From Prorocentrum cordatum (Eukaryota; Sar; Dinophyceae; Prorocentrales; Prorocentraceae), in assembly GCA_963575745.1 (NCBI GenBank), contig CAUYUJ010021704.1, positions 166,378 to 230,377 of the forward strand: a stretch of 64,000 bases of DNA, given 5' to 3'. Below are positions 1-10,725 of the stretch, piece by piece (the stretch's first letter is position 1; each line of letters opens with the position of its first letter). The notes under the pieces were generated by a model. It worked only from the letters and a program-made list of their open reading frames with translations, searched no databases and was not told the DNA's origin. A program made the position numbers and the translations under genes.

Positions 1-309
1 CGCTTGCTTCCCTCACCATCCCCCTGCTCCAACACGCCCTGCCCATGGAAACGCACACGTGCACGCTATGCACGTGCCCACCCGCGCACTCAAGCGACCT
101 CGCCGCAGCTCTGCTCACCTTCACGGGTTCTGCGGATTAAGTGGGTATGTCGGGAGCGGCTTGGGCCCGACATGATGCTTCGCCCCCCTCGAAGATGCCG
201 CGGGCCCGAGCGGGGATGCGGCCTGCTCGCCGCCGCCGCCACCATCCTTGAGGCCCTCCTCGCCGTCTCGGTCGTACACCTCAGGCGGGCAAGAGCGAGC
301 AAGTCATGG

Positions 310-467
310 TTAGGTCGGGCACGTCCTTCTGCATTCGGATTTTGGAAGAAAAAATAAAAACTGACAAATCGTATCACCAAAAAGCAAAAGCGAACGACAA
401 ATCGTCAACATATTATCTTTTTACGATTATTGAATCTTCCTCATGTAAAGGGACATGCCCGACTGAA
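310..467. mobile_element. MITE-like 158-bp hairpin element, copy A
   Basis: The element begins TTAGGTCGGGC and ends GCCCGACTGAA, so its ends form imperfect terminal inverted repeats of about 28 bp around an AT-rich core in an otherwise GC-rich setting. It has exactly the same length as the element at 10249-10406. The two align end to end when one is inverted, including an internal A-rich stretch next to the arm. No open frame is present, so if it is mobile it would be non-autonomous. The flanks show no clear target duplication. Confidence 0.6.
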
Positions 468-1030
468 GCTTAGGGCGAAACATATGAAAGGTCAAGACAC
501 ACGCACTCTTTTGCCTCTGGCGGCCGGGTGGGTGCCACCGCAGCGTGGACCAGGACGGGGCGCGCTCGGTCCAATTACCGCCTCGACTTGAAGGTGGGTG
601 GTCAGGACGAAGGCCGGCGCATGCAAGAACACAACGTGCGCGCCTCACACAAATAAACCCGCACTGCTTCCCTCCGCGGCGTCGACTCGACAGTCGGTCG
701 AAAACAAGCGGGGACGCGCAACCTGAATTGCATTCGAGCGCATGCCGAACGCACTCCAGTCGCGGCCGTGAAATGCCAGATGAGGGGGAGGCTACTGTGA
801 GCAAACATGACATCAACATTGAGGACGCTCGGTCATGGCGAAGGGTCGCAACCATCGGGTGCATGTTGATTAACGGGTCTCATGTATCTTGAATTGGCCA
901 CCTTGAAGTAGCACGTGCACCAGACCAGTAGCCCCAATGTCAATCAGGTCGTGAAGCGAGACCTTCAGGCAGTCTAGACAAGTACGTGCTGTAGTCACAA
1001 GATCGAGAGCGAAACAGCAGAACAATTGAA
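468..1030. other. unassigned GC-rich stretch
   Basis: No domain, RNA gene or tandem repeat is recognisable. Open frames here overlap on both strands and have arginine/proline/serine-rich compositions typical of random GC-rich DNA. Confidence 0.5.
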
Positions 1031-1051
1031 GACACGCGCGCACACACACAT

Positions 1052-1114
<63 letters not shown>

Positions 1115-1175
1115 CAACGCACACACGCTCATGCACACGCGCGCACACACACACGCACGCACACTCACACAAGTG
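1031..1175. repeat. (CA)n-(CAA)n-(CA)n compound microsatellite
   Basis: About 62 bp of uninterrupted CAA (1052-1113) lies between imperfect CA-rich tracts. The glutamine, leucine or valine runs in overlapping frames come from this repeat and do not indicate a protein. Confidence 0.95.
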
Positions 1176-1933
1176 CACGCATCTCTTGGCCACTCACCAC
1201 TGCCCAATCTGAAGAGGAGGGAATTAATTCTTTTACAACTCCCGATCCTTCCGCTTCTCCGGGTCGGTCAGCACCTGCGAACGAGCGAAAGCGGCGGGCG
1301 CTTGCGAGCTGAGAGAAGCGGAATCGGAAGGGGCGAAGTGCCCAGGGATTCCCAGCCAGTCCGCTCCGAGTTTCAAATCTTCCATCTGCAGGAGCTGCTG
1401 AAACACAGATCTCGATTCCGAGCCAACTGTCGCTTTCGTACAGCCATCGCGCTACCATGAGGAAGGAACCAGACAGAAGGCATGGCAGACGAAACGTCAA
1501 GGCAACAAGCCGTCGAATGCAACTCGCATTTCGCGACGGACGCCACACCACCCGTGCGAGCACACCCGATACAGCACGCAGCATATGGAAAGGCCTGGAG
1601 AGGAATGGCACGAGGGAAGTGAGTCCTGAATGAGATGGGTGCGGGACCCCGGGTCGATTCCTGAAGACCTGCTCTCCAAGCTGATCCGTTGTCTGACAGT
1701 CCTGGGGCCTGTGGAGGGCCCTGGGAGCCTCAAGAGTATGCAAACCTCAGGACCCCTTGCCCTCAGGACCCCGATCCCTCATGCCGAGGGGAGGGGGAGG
1801 AGAGACGCACGTGGAGTGGCTGGGGACGGTCTCGCCCCCCGAGGGACGCGCTCGGGACGTCGGTGGCCCGGCGAGGCGCCTCGAAGGGCGGTTGATGTCC
1901 CAAAGGGAGCGCGACCGCTGGAGCCGAAGTTTT
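1176..1933. other. unassigned stretch
   Basis: Nothing recognisable on either strand apart from GC-rich overlapping open frames. Confidence 0.45.
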
Positions 1934-2092
1934 GGTACAGTCGGGACCGATTGCAGAGGTCTTGGTGCAACTGCGGGACTGTACAATTGGTACAGTACTG
2001 TTATCATTAATATGTTATTATTTGATACAGTTGGTACAGATGGTACCGAAGGACCGCCGCTGTATTTGGTACAGTTGGTGCAGTCGGGACCG
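1934..2092. repeat. direct repeats with GGTACAG motifs around an AT-rich island
   Basis: A 16-bp sequence, GGTACAGTCGGGACCG, at 1934-1949 recurs with one change at 2077-2092. Between them are several TTGGTACAG motifs, an inverted pair (ACTGTAC, 5-nt spacer, GTACAGT), and a short AT-rich segment. It could be a decayed small element or a minisatellite; no coding potential is seen. Confidence 0.5.
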
Positions 2093-3909
2093 CCACCCGA
2101 GAGGGCGCAAGTACGCCATCGGCGAATACGTCGGGCTCCTGCGCAGTTGCCGTTGGCAACATCTGCGTGCCGACGCCCACAGCTGTGGCGCAGAGCGTGC
2201 TGCGCCGTTGCGCTCCACGCCATTACTGCTGAGTTGAGTTCTGTTCGCCGACGGCGTACCTTCTGGAGGCCGCCTGCGCTCCTGACACGGAGCAGATGCG
2301 AAACACACTAGACAGGACACATGGGTACCATTGATGTTACAAGGCCGAACTACTAAGCAACTCCGACTGTACGCACAATCGTGGCCACCCTCGAGAAGAA
2401 AGGATCGAGCACCGAGGTCCGGGATGTTTGACATCTCACGTGGCGCCCCCGTCACCACGGCTGGATTCCCCTGGAAGTTCTGGCCCGAACGCAGCCCAGG
2501 GCAGGTCCAGGGGTTGACTTCCACTTGGAGGACCCCTGGACCTCCAAGCGTCGCAAAAAATATCGCGACAGGTTGTCTTTCCCTAAATGTTGCCCCCGGG
2601 CCCCCTGTTTGGGCACCGCCCCCCGCCAAGATCTACTACATCTGACATTGCAATTCTTGCGTAGTGCCAGCGTTACTTCTATTGTTTCGGCGTCCTTAGC
2701 CGTAAGCGGCTCCTGGGTCCCAGGACCAGAAGAAAGCGACTCGCCATGGAAAACTGATACGAGGTGGTGTCGACGGCTCTTGGAGCTGCAGATAAAATTG
2801 AATCCTCCCCCCCTCATTCACCCATCCCCAGCCCACCCCCCCGTAACAATCGGAAAGCCAGAACAGGGAAATCGGTTTGAGGAATTGTCCTTGTGATCTC
2901 ACGTCATCCTGACCCTGGGCGCGCGAGACATTGAAGCGGCAAAATTCGCCTGATACACAAGCGAAGCCAAGAGCGGAACTTTTTGGGAGTTGGGTAACGA
3001 ATCCCAAGTCGGCGATTTCGCGCACGAGGCACACGTGCAGATGAGGAATCCAACGCGTGCTTCACACAGTTCGGCTGAGATCTCCCGCTGTGGCCCAAGA
3101 AAACATGCAGTGCCGAGGCCCTTCGGGACCGAAGGACTTCCTGTTTCGGCTCTATGACGCTATTACCGTAAGTAGGGAAGAGAGGGGCGGAGGGGCGGAG
3201 TACAAGAACGTGGGTCGAGAACACGAGCCCGTCGGCCAGGGGGTACACTTCCCAAGCTAGGGCTGCTCGTCACCCTGGTGCCAGCTGCGGGGACGCACGC
3301 AACACGAACGGGGCAGGCGAGAACGAAATCCAGCTTCCGCGGAGGGTGATGAGGCTGTCCACGTTGCAACACATCGAGATACGCCAACATCGCACCAGAA
3401 CATCGGATCGAACCCGAACGCGCGTCGGAATCGAAATCGCATCGGATCGGCCGCTGCAGCATGCACAATGACGCCATGCGAGCATTGGGCCACATCGAAC
3501 CGTGCGAAAGCTGCGTGCCACAAGCAGGTCCTCAGGGAAGCGTGTCCTTGACCCTGGGAGCTTCCCCCACGACCAATACTTCGTCTTGAGCCATTTTGGA
3601 AATCTCGGGGACCGTGGATCCAGAAAAGCCCAAGATGGCGAGTAACTCCAGACTCATATGTCTCAAGACCCGTTTGCTTCAATACCATATCGAACCGGGC
3701 CGTGCTGAAACAACCTCGTCGGCTCACGGCCGAAAGGGGATAGAGGAGAAAGACAGATATTCAAGGGCAGCAACGCTGAAACACTGCATACCCACTGTAC
3801 GTTTTGGCAGTACGTCCTACCTTCCCTCGCCTAGACGCATCATGCAGCTGCTCGTCAAACTACAATGGCATATTTTGTTATACCTTCCTTCGCCTGCACC
3901 CTCATCCTA
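2093..3909. other. unassigned stretch
   Basis: No gene recognised. It contains one dispersed-repeat copy (2451-2525, listed separately). A weakly repeated AATCG/CATCGG-rich segment near 3360-3500 loosely resembles 35.8 kb. Confidence 0.4.
2451..2525 (+). repeat. dispersed repeat, copy 1
   Basis: About 65-70 bp beginning near CCACGGCTGGATTC matches the reverse complement of 6611-6690 at roughly 80 percent by eye, including GAACGCAG and AGGTCCAGGG. Its function is unknown. Confidence 0.5.
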
Positions 3910-3960
3910 TTCCTCCTCCTCCTCCTCCTCCTCCTCCTCCTCCTCCTCCTCCTCCTCCTC
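3910..3960. repeat. (TCC)n microsatellite
   Basis: Seventeen uninterrupted TCC units on the plus strand, preceded by a pyrimidine-rich lead-in. Confidence 0.95.
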
Positions 3961-5059
3961 ATGATGGAAATGGGGTCACCCTCCCTCTAGGCTGGGATCT
4001 TGGGGACCTCGTAAGCCGTCGACACCTCGATAAACTTGGCCTGGCACGCATCCTTGTCCTCCTGGCGGAAACAAGGAAAGTGAGAAAGAGACGCCCTTTG
4101 CCTCCTGGAGTCGGGTGTCGGTGCCCCTGGCGACGATTGCTTAGATGGCGGTCCCTCGCACAAATCAGCTATATGCCTTACCCTGTGGGGACAATGGAAC
4201 GGCTTGTGTTTGGTTTGATGTAGTGGTGGGGCAACCCATGCGTAATGGAAGGGAAAGGGAAGGGAAGAGAGGAAGCAGGAGGGGGAAGGGCATCACGAAA
4301 GGCATGCTGATCCGAAACCAGTCTCAGGGACGTGGAGCGCCCAGGTCCTCGCACTTGTCGGGGTGGTACAGCAACGACTTGGCGCGGTAGGCCTTTGCGC
4401 CGCACCGGCGCAGCGACGGGCGGCGGGCGAGAGGAGCCGGGCAGCCGAGGGGCACTTCGCACAAAGACAAGCACACAATACTGCGTTTGAACAACCATGC
4501 GCGAAAGCCGTGTCGCTCCGGCGCCCTGGAGGACCAGCTGTGAGAGCTCCGTCATCCCTCACGGAGTTCATCACCTGTGCTGCCTGCCCCGCCGCCCCGG
4601 CCAAAAACCAGAGGGAGGCGGGGGTCCGTCAGCGTGGCAGCGCGGGCCGCCGCATCTCTTATTCGGACCACGGGGCGGGCCGACAAAGAAAAGCGGGCCA
4701 AGAAAGGAACAGGAACGGGCCGGAGAGCGAGGAGCCGAGGAGCGAGAGGGGGAGAGGGAAGGGGGACGACCGGAAAGGGCAGACCGGGCCGACGGACGGA
4801 GGGACGGGGGGACGGAGAGGGGAAGCCAAGCAGGGAGAGAGAAAGGGAGAGCACAGCACACACAAGGGCAAGGAAGCAACACAAGGGCGAGAGAGCACAG
4901 CACGGAGAGGAAGGAAGAGGAGAGGGAGAGGAACCGAGAGCCAAAGCCAAGGCAAGAAAGAAAGCGGGCCAAGAAGAGCACCCGTGCGTCAGCGCATCAG
5001 GACAAACTTCCGCCTTCCATTCCGGCGGGAAGAAGACTCCACATAGCAGCGGCCGGATT
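3961..5059. other. unassigned stretch with purine-rich segment
   Basis: No domain recognised. From about 4680 to 4990 the plus strand is strongly G/A-rich with irregular GGGAGAGG-like motifs, so long arginine/glutamate/glycine frames appear by composition alone. Confidence 0.4.
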
Positions 5060-5150
5060 AGGAGGAGTAGGAGGAGGAGGAGGAGGAGGAGGAGGAGGAG
5101 GAGGAGGAGGAGGAGGAGGAGGAGGAGGAGGAGGAGGAGGAGGAGGAGGG
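5060..5150. repeat. (AGG)n microsatellite, sense-strand (CCT)n tail of the LINE fragment
   Basis: An almost pure AGG array on the plus strand. On the minus strand it is (CCT)n, placed a short distance 3' of the retroelement fragment at 5151-6133, whose frame runs straight into it as polyproline. Confidence 0.9.
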
Positions 5151-6133
5151 GAACGAGGGGAACGACGACGGCGACACAGGTCACGCGGCCGCCAGCCCGC
5201 TAGGGCGCGGCTGCGCGGCGTCTCACTCACCGCCCTCGCGCGCCAGCTCGCGCGCGACAGCCGCCGCAGCCGCCGCCCACGCAGCTCGCCCTGCGCGGGC
5301 TCTAGCCCGCCGACGCTCGATCCGCGCAGCCGCGCAGCGCAGCCCCGGGCGAGTAGGATCGCCATGCGCTGGAGCATCTCCCGGCGCACGGTTGACTGCT
5401 CCCGCCCCTCCTTCCCGGCTACCGCTGCTGCAACGGCCCGGAAGGCCGCGTCCGCGCCCTTGCTCATGCCGCCCTGCTGCTCGAGGACGACGGGCCGGAA
5501 GGCCAGGCCCTGTGCGCGGCACCTCTCCTCGGTCCGGCCCCGCCTCCGCTTCTCCTCGTCGTAGGTCGCGGACGGGAGCCTGGCGGACAGTGCGGTGTCC
5601 GCCCCATGGCCCGGCCGCAGCGCGTTGATGACCGCGAAGTCAAAGCACACCCTTCCCGCCCGGACCGCACGGCTGCCGTCGGGAAGGTGCGTCGCCAAAG
5701 CCAAGCGTGGGACCACGAGGACGTCGGCTGGCCTGCGCTGGTCTGGCGGCGCCTCCGGGCCCTCCTGGAGCAAGCCTGGGACCTCGGACTGCGGTCGCAG
5801 TCCGCCTCGGCACGCGTAGTCGTAGAGGACGTCGCGAATGCCGTTGTGAATGCCCGTGGTTTCAGGGCCCCCCATCCAGGAGAGGCAGTGGATTCCCTGA
5901 GCGTCCAAGGCAACCCCGCACAAAGGACAGGTGGACCCCGCATCCAAGACATCGACACCGAGCCGGAGCGCGACGTTGTCGGCAAACTGGCTCGCAGTGA
6001 GTTGCATGTCAAGTGTCTTGGATGGGGTGAGCTCGTACAAGGCGCCCGTTCCTTGCGCAAAGTACGCGTTCAGCCGCGTTCCGTCTGCCGGCGGCCCTGC
6101 GTCTCTCCATGCGTCCGGGGCACTGGTCGGACC
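5151..6133 (-). mobile_element. 5'-truncated non-LTR retrotransposon, post-RT nuclease-like domain
   Basis: A minus-strand open frame runs from just after a TGA at about 6134 to the (CCT)n array. It carries a Cys-His motif (CPLCG, then IHCLSW and GG about ten residues on), a HN-x2-RD segment, RRPADVLVV, and FDFAV about 40 residues later. This order, C-x2-C/H followed by RP-D and a downstream D, resembles the region after the reverse transcriptase in LINEs that carry a restriction-like (PD-D/E-XK type) nuclease. That family match is from memory and is an inference. The reverse transcriptase itself is absent, so this is a 5'-truncated insertion. The H-x3-C of relatives reads HCLSW here, so the final cysteine is displaced. 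No ATG occurs at the frame start, consistent with truncation. Host function is not expected. Confidence 0.6.
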
Positions 6134-6610
6134 ACTTCAACAACAATTACTTGCGTTGGTATGTGCTGGTCCCAGAGAACAGCGGAATCAACATAATGTC
6201 ATCAGAATCTGGCACGCCCCCCTCCACACAAGTTTCCCGTCGCGGAGCGGCAGAAGCGATCCGCTCGCGCGTCTCGAGCAACCTGGGCTGCGGCGTTGCG
6301 AGCTGCCCCGAATGCGAGAGGGGAGGGAAAGGGGAGAAAGAGGCGGCCGCGGCGGGGGAGGGATCAGAGGCGACGATGGGGGCGAATGGCCCTGGGGGGA
6401 GCAATACACGTAATCGCCCGGGAGCCTCGCCGAGGGCATAGACCATCGCCGCCCTTGCATACATGGATTGATCTCCCAGGGGCTATTCGCCCTCATCGTC
6501 GCCTCGGAGGGAGGGGGCCCCCCCGCCACACAGGAGTCGCTCCAGGTACGGTACCTCCGCGCGGTGTCGCGCATGGTGCGCAATCACGTGAGTTCCTGGG
6601 GAAACGCAGA

Positions 6611-6690
6611 GGTAGCGACTTCGCTGCTCCCTGGACCTCTCCTGGACTGCGTTCCGACCAAACTGTCGAGGCGAATCCAGCCGTGGCGAC
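6611..6690 (-). repeat. dispersed repeat, copy 2, in the putative DnaJ intron
   Basis: Reverse complement of the 2451-2525 repeat at about 80 percent by eye. It lies a few hundred bases 3' of the predicted splice donor at 6939 on the minus strand, so it would be intronic if the DnaJ exon is real. Confidence 0.45.
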
Positions 6691-6939
6691 GAGAGCCTCC
6701 CAGGAGGCCCGAAAATGGGAAAACGAGGGAAGGATACAGGTGTGGACACCTCTTCCTCCTCTGGCTTCCACCCTCTGCGTCAGCGGGGTCGCGACAAGAC
6801 GGCGAGCGCCGAGCAATGCACGGTGCGCACGGCCCAACGCACTCCCGAGGCCTACAACGCACACCATGAGCGTGCTCAAGTCCGCACAAGACTCACACGC
6901 GCTCGCGGAGTGCTTCGAGCCGGAAACAGGAGCGGAGAC

Positions 6940-7083
6940 CTTCTTGATGGTCGCGGCGTCATCCTTCTCTTTCACTCCGAGGATGTCGTAATAGTCCGCC
7001 CCGCCCTTCCTTCGGGGTGAGCGGAGAGGCCCGGCCCTGAGCGGAAGAGCCCAGGGCGGAGTGGCGGGCAAGAGACGACACAG
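6940..7083 (-). CDS. DnaJ (Hsp40) J-domain exon, partial gene
   Basis: On the minus strand the frame encodes GG-ADYYDILGVKEKDD followed by AATIKK. This matches the start of a J-domain (helix I, DYYxxLGV, then the IKK before the expected AYRKLAL). A GT donor follows immediately at 6939-6938, where similarity stops. Upstream, a C-rich pyrimidine tract ending in CAG at about 7084 makes a plausible acceptor, giving a 144-nt internal exon. Alternatively, the first exon could extend to an ATG at 7253 if the G15 homopolymer (7106-7120) is miscounted; in the present sequence that ATG is in another frame. The HPD motif and helix II/III exon were not found within the window, so the gene is incomplete or cut by repeats. 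J-proteins stimulate Hsp70 ATPase; this fragment alone does not show which compartment. Confidence 0.6.
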
Positions 7084-7105
7084 CTGGGCAGGGGGCGGAG
7101 GGGGA

Positions 7106-7120
7106 GGGGGGGGGGGGGGG
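7106..7120. repeat. G15 homopolymer
   Basis: Fifteen consecutive G within a G-rich tract. A length error here would switch the frame of the upstream part of the DnaJ exon. Confidence 0.9.
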
Positions 7121-7428
7121 CGAAACGAAGATGAAGGCACCCAGAGGAAGGACGAGACAAAATACGACGGAGAGGGGCGGAGGACAATAACTGCGCGCTC
7201 ACATCAAATTTCGCATCCAAATCAGCCGATCTACACAACCTGCGCTGAGCCATACAAGGTACGAAACATCTTCATCGTCGATCATTTGCGTGGACTACCC
7301 ATGTTCTAGGAACCGGGACCTGCCGCAAGAAAGGTTCTCCACACCGTCCGATGTGCGTTTCGACTTCGACTGTTTCCTGCTCGGTGGCTGCCGCGAAACG
7401 TAATGCTAATCATCAAATGCGAACGACA

Positions 7429-7581
7429 CCTGACACGGATGGCAATGGGGCGCTGTCCCGAGGCCTTTAACTGAACAAACGTGACACCATCCGTGTCACG
7501 TCGGCTCTTACATTAGCTTTGTAACCGTGCACCTTGACGCTTCTCAGAACTGAAACGGATAGACGGCAGGTCCGTGTCAGG
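7429..7581. repeat. inverted-repeat element, about 153 bp
   Basis: CCTGACACGG at the left end is perfectly complemented by CCGTGTCAGG at the right end. A third, internal copy, CCATCCGTGTCA at 7487-7498, pairs 12 of 12 with TGACACGGATGG at 7431-7442. No coding potential. It is similar in size to the MITE-like family but unrelated in sequence. Confidence 0.45.
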
Positions 7582-7599
7582 CTTACTAGGGGCCTCCTG

Positions 7600-9249
7600 A
7601 ATTACTCCCCCTCCTCCATTCATCCTCCTCTTCGTTCTCCACCTCAATCTACCATATCCACTCTCCCAGAGTGCTCTACAATAATACTCCTCTTGTTCGT
7701 TCCCCTCAACTACTCGACAAAAGTACTACTGTCCATTCTCCCCTCAATCTGTGCCGTAGTGACCCAGCCTCGCCCGCGCATGGCTTTGCACACACAGGGT
7801 GTGAGCAGGTGCTACCGATTATTGATGCACGTGGTTGTCCTAACTGAAAGTTCTTCGTGTGCTTCAAAGCGGTGTCCCCGATGCAGCGTAGGCTTCATTT
7901 CAGGACTGGCGCGTCGCTCCCGCCGTTCAGAATGACGCCCTCGCTCCAGCGCGGGCCGCGCTTCTGGATTCGACTCCTGCCTCGTCGTTGTCGCCCCCCT
8001 TCTTGCCCCTCCCCTGGCTTCACCTGGTCCCCGTGCTCCTCCCGCCCCTCCTACCCTTACTCCGTGTTGGTATGCACTCCGACTGGGGCACCCAGCTGGC
8101 AGATAGCAAACGATCTGGGACGTTCCTTCCGATCCATCAAAGGCAATACACCATGCACGTGTTGCAACCTTGACGTTGTGTCGTCGGGGTTGAAAAATGC
8201 GCGGCAGGAATGGGACGGGACGTACATCGCGGGAAATGCGTAACGCAACTCTCGCTTCAGCGACACGCTCATCTCTCGAGCTCCCGCTTGGGCCCAGTGC
8301 CCTTCACAAATCCGTCGGCGCGCGGGCACACGAGCAACGCTCAAAAGCGGGTCCTGCGCGAGATGAAGTAGCGACCTTACGCGGCGTCTCACGGTGGCCG
8401 CTAGTGCGGCACGCCACACTGGAGACGAGGGCGCTTACCGCGACCTTACGCGGGCAAGATACGCGCCAAATGACGGCGCAGACGACCCCGCTTTTCGGCG
8501 CCGCTCACACGCAAGTGTTGCTCTCGCCTCGGCGCCGCCGTGGTTTCCCCTGAAAGTGGCGCTCCCGCGTCAACACGGCGCGAATGCCTTCCGCTCGCGA
8601 AATCGTTGCGGGCTGCTGCCGCCGCGCGCGAGCGGCCGACCTTTCGGGGATCTTCTGGCCCGGGTCAATCCAAACCTGGGTCAGTCAGGCCTTGCAGAAT
8701 CCGGCAAGATCCTGCAAGATCCTGCACCCAAACCCGGGTCAATGCGAAGTGGCCCTGGAGGATCCTGCAAGATCGGGCGCTCTGGCTGACCCCCGTTTGC
8801 ATTGACCCCCGCCTCAAGGCTCCCGAACCTCACCGCCCTCGCCGGAGCTCCGTGTAGATTTCCCGCGTGGGCGCGGCGCGTGTCTCGCTCGCCGCATCGC
8901 ACGAGAGCGCCAGCGGGGCCCGCGGTGAGACTGGACGACAGACCGTCCTCGCCCGAGCGCCACGCAGCTTGAACGCGGAGGCTGGAACCACTATTTCCGC
9001 GCGGCGCGTGCTTCGCCTCTGCCGGGCTCCACGGGAAGATCGACCCCCCGAGAGAGGGCCGAATGGTGCTCTCGCCGCAGCGCCGCGAAATGGATGTGCT
9101 GAGGTTACGCTGCCGCCCGTGCGCGGCCTGCGCTCTGCTTTCCCTCGCCAGGTCGTGGGGAACGGGACCACGCGCGAGCGCCTCCCGTTCGGCAGGTGGG
9201 AAGGCGATCCAACTCCAAGATCACGTTGTGCCACAACTGATTGTTCCAG
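7600..9249. other. unassigned stretch with short inverted and tandem motifs
   Basis: No gene recognised. At 8659-8815 there are CCCGGGTCAAT motifs, a tandem GCAAGATCCT (2 units from 8704), and a perfect 10-bp inverted pair, GGGTCAATGC with GCATTGACCC. These may be remnants of a small palindromic element. Confidence 0.4.
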
Positions 9250-9335
9250 CATGGAAGGAGGGCAGGAATGGGCAAAGCCTCTGACTCGTTCGACCTGGCT
9301 TGACTCCTGCTCCTGCTGCTGCGCCTCCTCCTTCA
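9250..9335 (+). repeat. SINE-like dispersed repeat, copy 1, with (CTCCTG)n tail
   Basis: The segment GGAGGGCAGGAATGGGCAAAG followed by CTGGCTTGACTCCTGCTCC matches 18430-18500 in order and spacing. In both cases the conserved CTTGACTCCT runs directly into a short-unit repeat on the plus strand. Confidence 0.45.
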
Positions 9336-9637
9336 TCATATCATCCGCTTCCCCTAATCCTACCCACCCCCAATGTACATAGCTCCCCTGTCTGATTGTG
9401 CACGACACGATGGGGCCATTTGGGGCATCGAGGTCCGCTACGACACTCGTCGGCGGATGGAGAAACGCCAACGCAATGGGAAGAGATAGGAGGGAGGAGT
9501 AGGATGTCTGACTTGGCGCGCGCACTCCTCCCTCATCTTTCCATCCTCTCTTTCTCGCCCCTCTCGCCCGCGACAACGGAGACTACTTCTGGAGGAATAT
9601 AGAAGTCTCGAGGTCACCAGAGGCCCAAAAAGAGCCC

Positions 9638-9682
9638 AGGAAGACGACGACGACAACGACGACGACGGAAGACGGAGACGAC
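9638..9682. repeat. (GAC)n microsatellite, imperfect
   Basis: GACGACGAC units with a few interruptions on the plus strand. Confidence 0.85.
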
Positions 9683-9759
9683 AAAGTCATCCAATTTCGC
9701 GCAACGCTCCCCACGATGCGCGACGCGCGGCTATCATAGTGCCATCGCGCCGCTGCCCC

Positions 9760-9935
9760 AGAGACCTGCCATCGCTCGGACCTCCACTCCCCGTGCATTT
9801 TTCAGTTTCGTGCGTGTTTTCATTCCGCAGGATGATCCAATCTGCTCCTCGACGGCCCTCGCCGAGGAAAATTGCACACGCCCGAGCGATGCCAAGGAGA
9901 GGGGCGCCTCTTCTACCAGAGCAGCGATGCGCGAA
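9760..9935 (+). repeat. dispersed repeat shared with 35.93-36.06 kb
   Basis: CCATCGCTCGGAC, CGTGCA, CGTGTTTTC, GGATGATCCA and ACGGCCCTCGC occur here in the same order and spacing as in 35925-36060. No protein family is recognised in either copy. Confidence 0.45.
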
Positions 9936-10240
9936 GCGCGGTTCTCTTCGCGTCCCCTCGCAGATTGGGGGGAGCGATCGGGGGGACCAACTCGGGGGCG
10001 AAACCTCGGGCCCCAATCGGCGGGATGGGCGGCCAGGCCCCGACTGGTCGATGAGCGGGCGATGAGCGGGCGCGATCGGGGGTCGACACGCCCCCCCCCC
10101 CCCTGAGCCTACCAGCCCAGAACTGGACAAGCGCATCCCACTACTCGCAGAGTAACTGCTCGCACGTGGCCTGGATCTGCCGCGTGGGATGTACGGCACA
10201 TTACACAGAGGAATACATGATTTGCGAGCAGGCAGTTTGC

Positions 10241-10414
10241 AAGTAGTGTAAAGTCGGGCCTGTCCCTCTACAGGGGGAATATTCCAAAATGGTACAAAAG
10301 TCTGGAAACTATTTGTTGAGCATCTTTGGGCATCTTTTTGAGTATTGCTTGAGTATGTTTTGTTTTTCGTCCAACATCCCCCTGTAGGGAGACAGGCCCG
10401 ACCTAAAAGTAGGG
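10241..10414. mobile_element. MITE-like 158-bp hairpin element, copy B, with putative 8-bp target duplication
   Basis: The element proper is 10249-10406 (158 bp). Its ends, GTCGGGCCTGTCCCTCTACA and the facing arm TGTAGGGAGACAGGCCCGAC, pair with two mismatches over about 27 bp, around an AT-rich core. The flanks read AAGTAGTG (10241-10248) and AAGTAGGG (10407-10414), a 7-of-8 candidate target duplication, which would fit an 8-bp-duplicating DNA transposon superfamily such as hAT (inference). It aligns along its whole length with copy A (310-467) in inverse orientation. Confidence 0.65.
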
Positions 10415-10649
10415 GAACGCGCTCGGTGACGAGCGTTGCACCCCCGACCTGGCCGGCGGTCGACGCCGACCGCCAGGGGTGGGCGGGCGGGCGGCGGGTC
10501 CGCTTCTTGCCGCCCTCGGCCCGCAGGGGCAGGGCGCCCAGCAGCGCCAGCAGCAGGGTGCTGGGCATGCCCGCCCTGGGAAGGGGAGGCCTCCCTCGAA
10601 GAGAGGGCTCGAGATCCACCCCGATAGTAAACACCCCGACAACGCAACC
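10415..10649. other. unassigned stretch
   Basis: GC-rich sequence; no feature recognised. Confidence 0.4.
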
Positions 10650-10725
10650 GTTTAGTAAGCGCACCCGACGAAGGAATCGAACAAGAAAGCGCTGTTTAGT
10701 AAACGCACCGGGCCGTTTAGTAAAC
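10650..10725. repeat. cluster of GTTTAGTAAAC palindromic motifs
   Basis: GTTTAGTAAGC at 10650, then GTTTAGTAAAC at 10694 and 10715. Each is a near-perfect palindrome (GTTTA, one central base, TAAAC) followed by CGC or GC. A half-related AGTAAACACC lies at 10626. It could be a protein-binding cluster or a decayed minisatellite. Confidence 0.5.

Noticed and set aside
3580-3600. AGCCATTTTGG, an 11-bp match to the dinoflagellate spliced leader
   Set aside because: The match stops before the GCTCAAG end, and the word is part of a near-palindrome; too short to call a relic.
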